DNA from: Welwitschia mirabilis
Lineage: Eukaryota; Gnetophyta; Gnetopsida; Welwitschiales
DNA: 60,236 nucleotides
NCBI GenBank assembly: GCA_051453625.1
Contig: JBOZIK010000001.1
Coordinates: 212,185,561-212,245,796, forward strand
Reading direction: 5' to 3'
Shown: piece after piece, positions 58,166-60,236 of the stretch
How positions within the stretch are numbered: position 1 is the first letter of the stretch
Layout: each line of letters starts with the position of its first letter
Program-made: the position numbers and the translations under genes
The notes under the pieces: model-generated
What the model was told of the DNA's origin: nothing
Database searches by the model: none
The model's input: only the letters and a program-made list of their open reading frames with translations

Positions 58166-58466
58166 TGTTAGAAAAGTGAAGGCAAATCTTCCCTTTTCTT
58201 TTATGTTCCTTTTAATTGGCTTAAAGGGTCTTTATCCTCATAAAGTTGTAAAAGTTGTTTTTATGTAACTTATGTGGGTTGGGAGTTGAGTCAATGTGAC
58301 AATTTTTCTTTTTTCTCTTTTCTCTTTTTTCTCCTTAAGGGTTGCAACCCTAAAGTGAGTCTATAAGAGGGAAGAGCGAGTGAGCAAGCAACCGAGCCAA
58401 GGAGCCAAGCAAAACAAGCAAAGCAAGCAAATAATGAATGTTATAAGACAGTTTATTTTTATCAAC
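58166..58466 (+). repeat. copia LTR of the TGTTAG/GAAGCCAAA family
   Basis: Starts TGTTAGAAAAGTGAAGGCAAA, related to the LTR starts at 46041, 53144 and 56621. It contains GTCTATAAGAGGGAAGAGCG (TATA region and start of R) and a run of AAGCAA repeats, and ends near TTTTTATCAAC followed by TTGGGG, which could be the first bases of a PBS. No polypurine tract precedes it. Confidence 0.65.
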
Positions 58467-59990
58467 TTGGGGAAAATTATGAAATTATTATGAAATTTTA
58501 TCTAAACATAAATATTACATTAAAAAAATTCACCTTATGGTAGGTGTAAATTCACCATTGACAAATATTATTGTGGTGTTGATTATACAAAGAAATACTC
58601 CAATACCCTGCCATGTGTAAAGTATAACATAAAAGGCTATAGAATGGATTTGTAGCAAGGCAGAAAGTCCCAAAACAGTGCATGGATTAAGTAAAAACTA
58701 TACAATTTGGTCTAAAAGGCTACATAGTAGTATAATGAAGACAACTGACAAGAGAAGTAAGGGCCTTGCACATGATTTCCTGGGGCAACGTGCCCCTCAA
58801 CCACAGAAAAATGGTCCTGAAGCATACATACTTGTAGATGCAGTTGTGTGGACATTGAGGAGGAAAGGAATGTGATTCTGATGTTTCAGAGGGATAACCT
58901 AGTGTCATGATGTCAAAGCCACACATTAAAGACAGGATCAGCCAAAGACCTAATAAAGAGGAAGGCCCTGAAGTATTAATTTCGCATAATTCATCTTCAC
59001 ATGAAGAAAAGTATTTCTTTTGCCAGATGTTAGAATGATAGCAAGAGTTCTGAAATTTACTCTTATTGTGTTAATTATTTATTGGGACATGATTTCTGGG
59101 TGCAAAATATTTTGTAACCATTGTTCTCAAAGAGAAGCACCACCTAAGCAAATGCCATTTAGCCCAAATATGTTCCCATTTACAACAGGAACAACAATGT
59201 TCCATAAATCTCTGGTGTAGTGTAAAAATCAGAAACCTTTGTCATTGACATGTAAGATATCATAGATGCTTGATTCTCATTTACATTATCAATACTGTGC
59301 TAGTTAGTTTGCCATTCACTTACTCATACTGTAATGCCTTTGTCTTAATAATGATAACAATAATGATCGTACATTTCCTAATACTACTAGTAATAGTGGT
59401 AGCAGTAGTAAATAGTTGTAAGAGGCACTGAATTTCTAATTGGGTATTAAAACAAGTAGTAATATTGTAATGTCCACAAAACCAGGAACTTTGCTAAATG
59501 AGAAAAGAGAAACACTTATGCTTTCCTATATTGTTTTTCCTTGTGTCCTCAAATAGAAACCCATTGGTATTCATATGCTTGCTTTAAGTGTTATGTCTCT
59601 TCATAAGGCCTTTTTGTGAGAGCGTGTTACCTAACACATATAGTAGTAGAGGTTATTAAGAATATTTGATTAATAAATACTTTAGCTTCGAAACATAAAA
59701 AAGAATTCGATTCTACCCTCCTTAGGACTAAGCCTCCTTGCTTAATCCACTAGTACATTTTTAGCCTGGCTCCCTAAGTCATAGGAGGCTTTATATGGAT
59801 TTCCTATATAAAAGGTGTGGTCAGAAATGAGGCAAATACACATAAAGGACAAGCCTTCACTTGCCAATGGCCGTGGCAGAATTAATCCAGGATTCCATGC
59901 ATGTCAATGACTGATTAACTCATCTATGCATTCCAACTTGTCTATGGAACACTGCACCCACAGTATTGTGGTTGTGTGTGTTATAAATAT
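58467..59990. other. unassigned sequence; one weak exon candidate
   Basis: No confident gene. The open stretch at 59020-59220 ends with REAPPKQMPFSPNMFPF, which faintly resembles the P-F-x-P-x-M-F-P linker between the third and fourth fingers of plant ZFN proteins. If real, an acceptor CTCAAAG/ near 59132 would open the exon. The fingers expected between exon 2 and here are not seen, so I do not call it. The open stretch at 58678-58875 is unrecognised. A TATA-like CTATATAAAAGG lies at ~59804. Confidence 0.25.
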
Positions 59991-60236
59991 AACAAGAAGA
60001 AAGTACTGAAACAAAATGGAACAGCAGGCACACAAGGAACAACACAGAATTTACATGGTTCGGGCTCTTTTTACCCTATGTGCAAGAGGAGTAATGCAGA
60101 GCTCCATTGATTGATTAGGAGCAAAATATGTTCTAGATACAACAAACAACCCTCTAACAGGTTTATATAGCCTTAGTGTTACAAGCCAATCCCCTTTTAC
60201 AACTTTAAATAAGGGTCAATGTTAAAACATAACATT
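59980..60236. repeat. edge of LTR/TRIM-like element
   Basis: AGAATTTACATGGTTCGGGC at 60048-60067 matches the ATTTACGTGGTTCGG signature that marks many plant LTR and TRIM elements. TGTTATAAATATAACA at ~59981 has two perfect 7-base inverted arms. The element continues beyond the window, so its type and orientation cannot be fixed. Confidence 0.5.

Noticed and set aside
58720-58926. Minus-strand open stretch rich in Cys (QCPHNCIYKYVCF)
   Set aside because: Cys spacing fits no zinc-binding family I know, and the plus strand is equally open; not supported as a gene.
1-60236. CRISPR arrays, bacterial operons, phage or toxin-antitoxin systems
   Set aside because: Plant transposon families, spliced exons and the absence of dense long genes show this is plant nuclear DNA; the repeats are tandem without unique equal-length spacers.

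Overview
This looks like nuclear DNA from a seed plant with a large, repeat-rich genome. A gymnosperm is my best guess from the old, heavily decayed LTR retrotransposons, the multi-kilobase TE-filled introns and the AT-rich background, but no species-diagnostic sequence was seen. The only host-gene material I can defend is (i) one exon of a broken NADH-dependent glutamate synthase (GLT1-like) on the minus strand at about 19.26-20.12 kb, and (ii) two exons of a plant ZFN-type CCCH zinc-finger gene on the plus strand (38.285-38.360 and 42.200-42.309 kb), whose introns carry a nested pile of Ty1/copia elements. Almost everything else is transposon relic, unrecognised AT-rich sequence, or assembly gap (about 3 kb of N in eleven blocks).

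Layout. 0-1.3 kb: unrecognised, with a frameshifted minus-strand coding remnant. 1.3-1.8 kb: tandem array with a 42-bp dimeric unit. 2.0-7.8 kb: Ty3/gypsy chromovirus relic (gag, PR, RT, RNase H, IN, chromodomain) with two LTR copies at its 3' side. 7.8-10.9 kb: minus-strand L1-type LINE relic. 11-17.5 kb: AT-rich, with a minus-strand Athila-like gypsy pol relic at 14.1-15.7 kb. 19.2-20.1 kb: GLT1 pseudogene exon. 21.2-22.2 kb: minus-strand LTR-like sequence. 23.3 kb: tRNA-derived SINE-like head. 24.9-28.2 kb: copia relic. 28.4 and 33.1 kb: two copies of a repeat carrying a ~34-bp minisatellite. 36.0-38.1 kb: 3' half of a plus-strand LINE, ending about 145 bp upstream of the zinc-finger start codon. 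38.2-42.3 kb: zinc-finger exons 1 and 2. 43.4-58.5 kb: nested copia elements. 60 kb: edge of another LTR/TRIM-like sequence.

How it fits together. The zinc-finger gene runs left to right. Its first intron (~3.8 kb) appears to use a GC-AG donor, and the sequence after exon 2 is filled with copia elements, mostly in the same orientation. One LTR family (5' end TGTTAG then GAAGCCAAATCTT) recurs five times there. A second copia element (49.0-53.0 kb) was split twice by later LTR-type insertions, one of them carrying a GACGTCC array. I did not find a previously undescribed multi-gene system. The more unusual signals are the GACGTCC array, the 42-bp array, the repeat-bearing LTRs, the GC-AG intron, and duplicated sequence flanking scaffold gaps, which is probably an assembly artefact. 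Coordinates of decayed elements are approximate.
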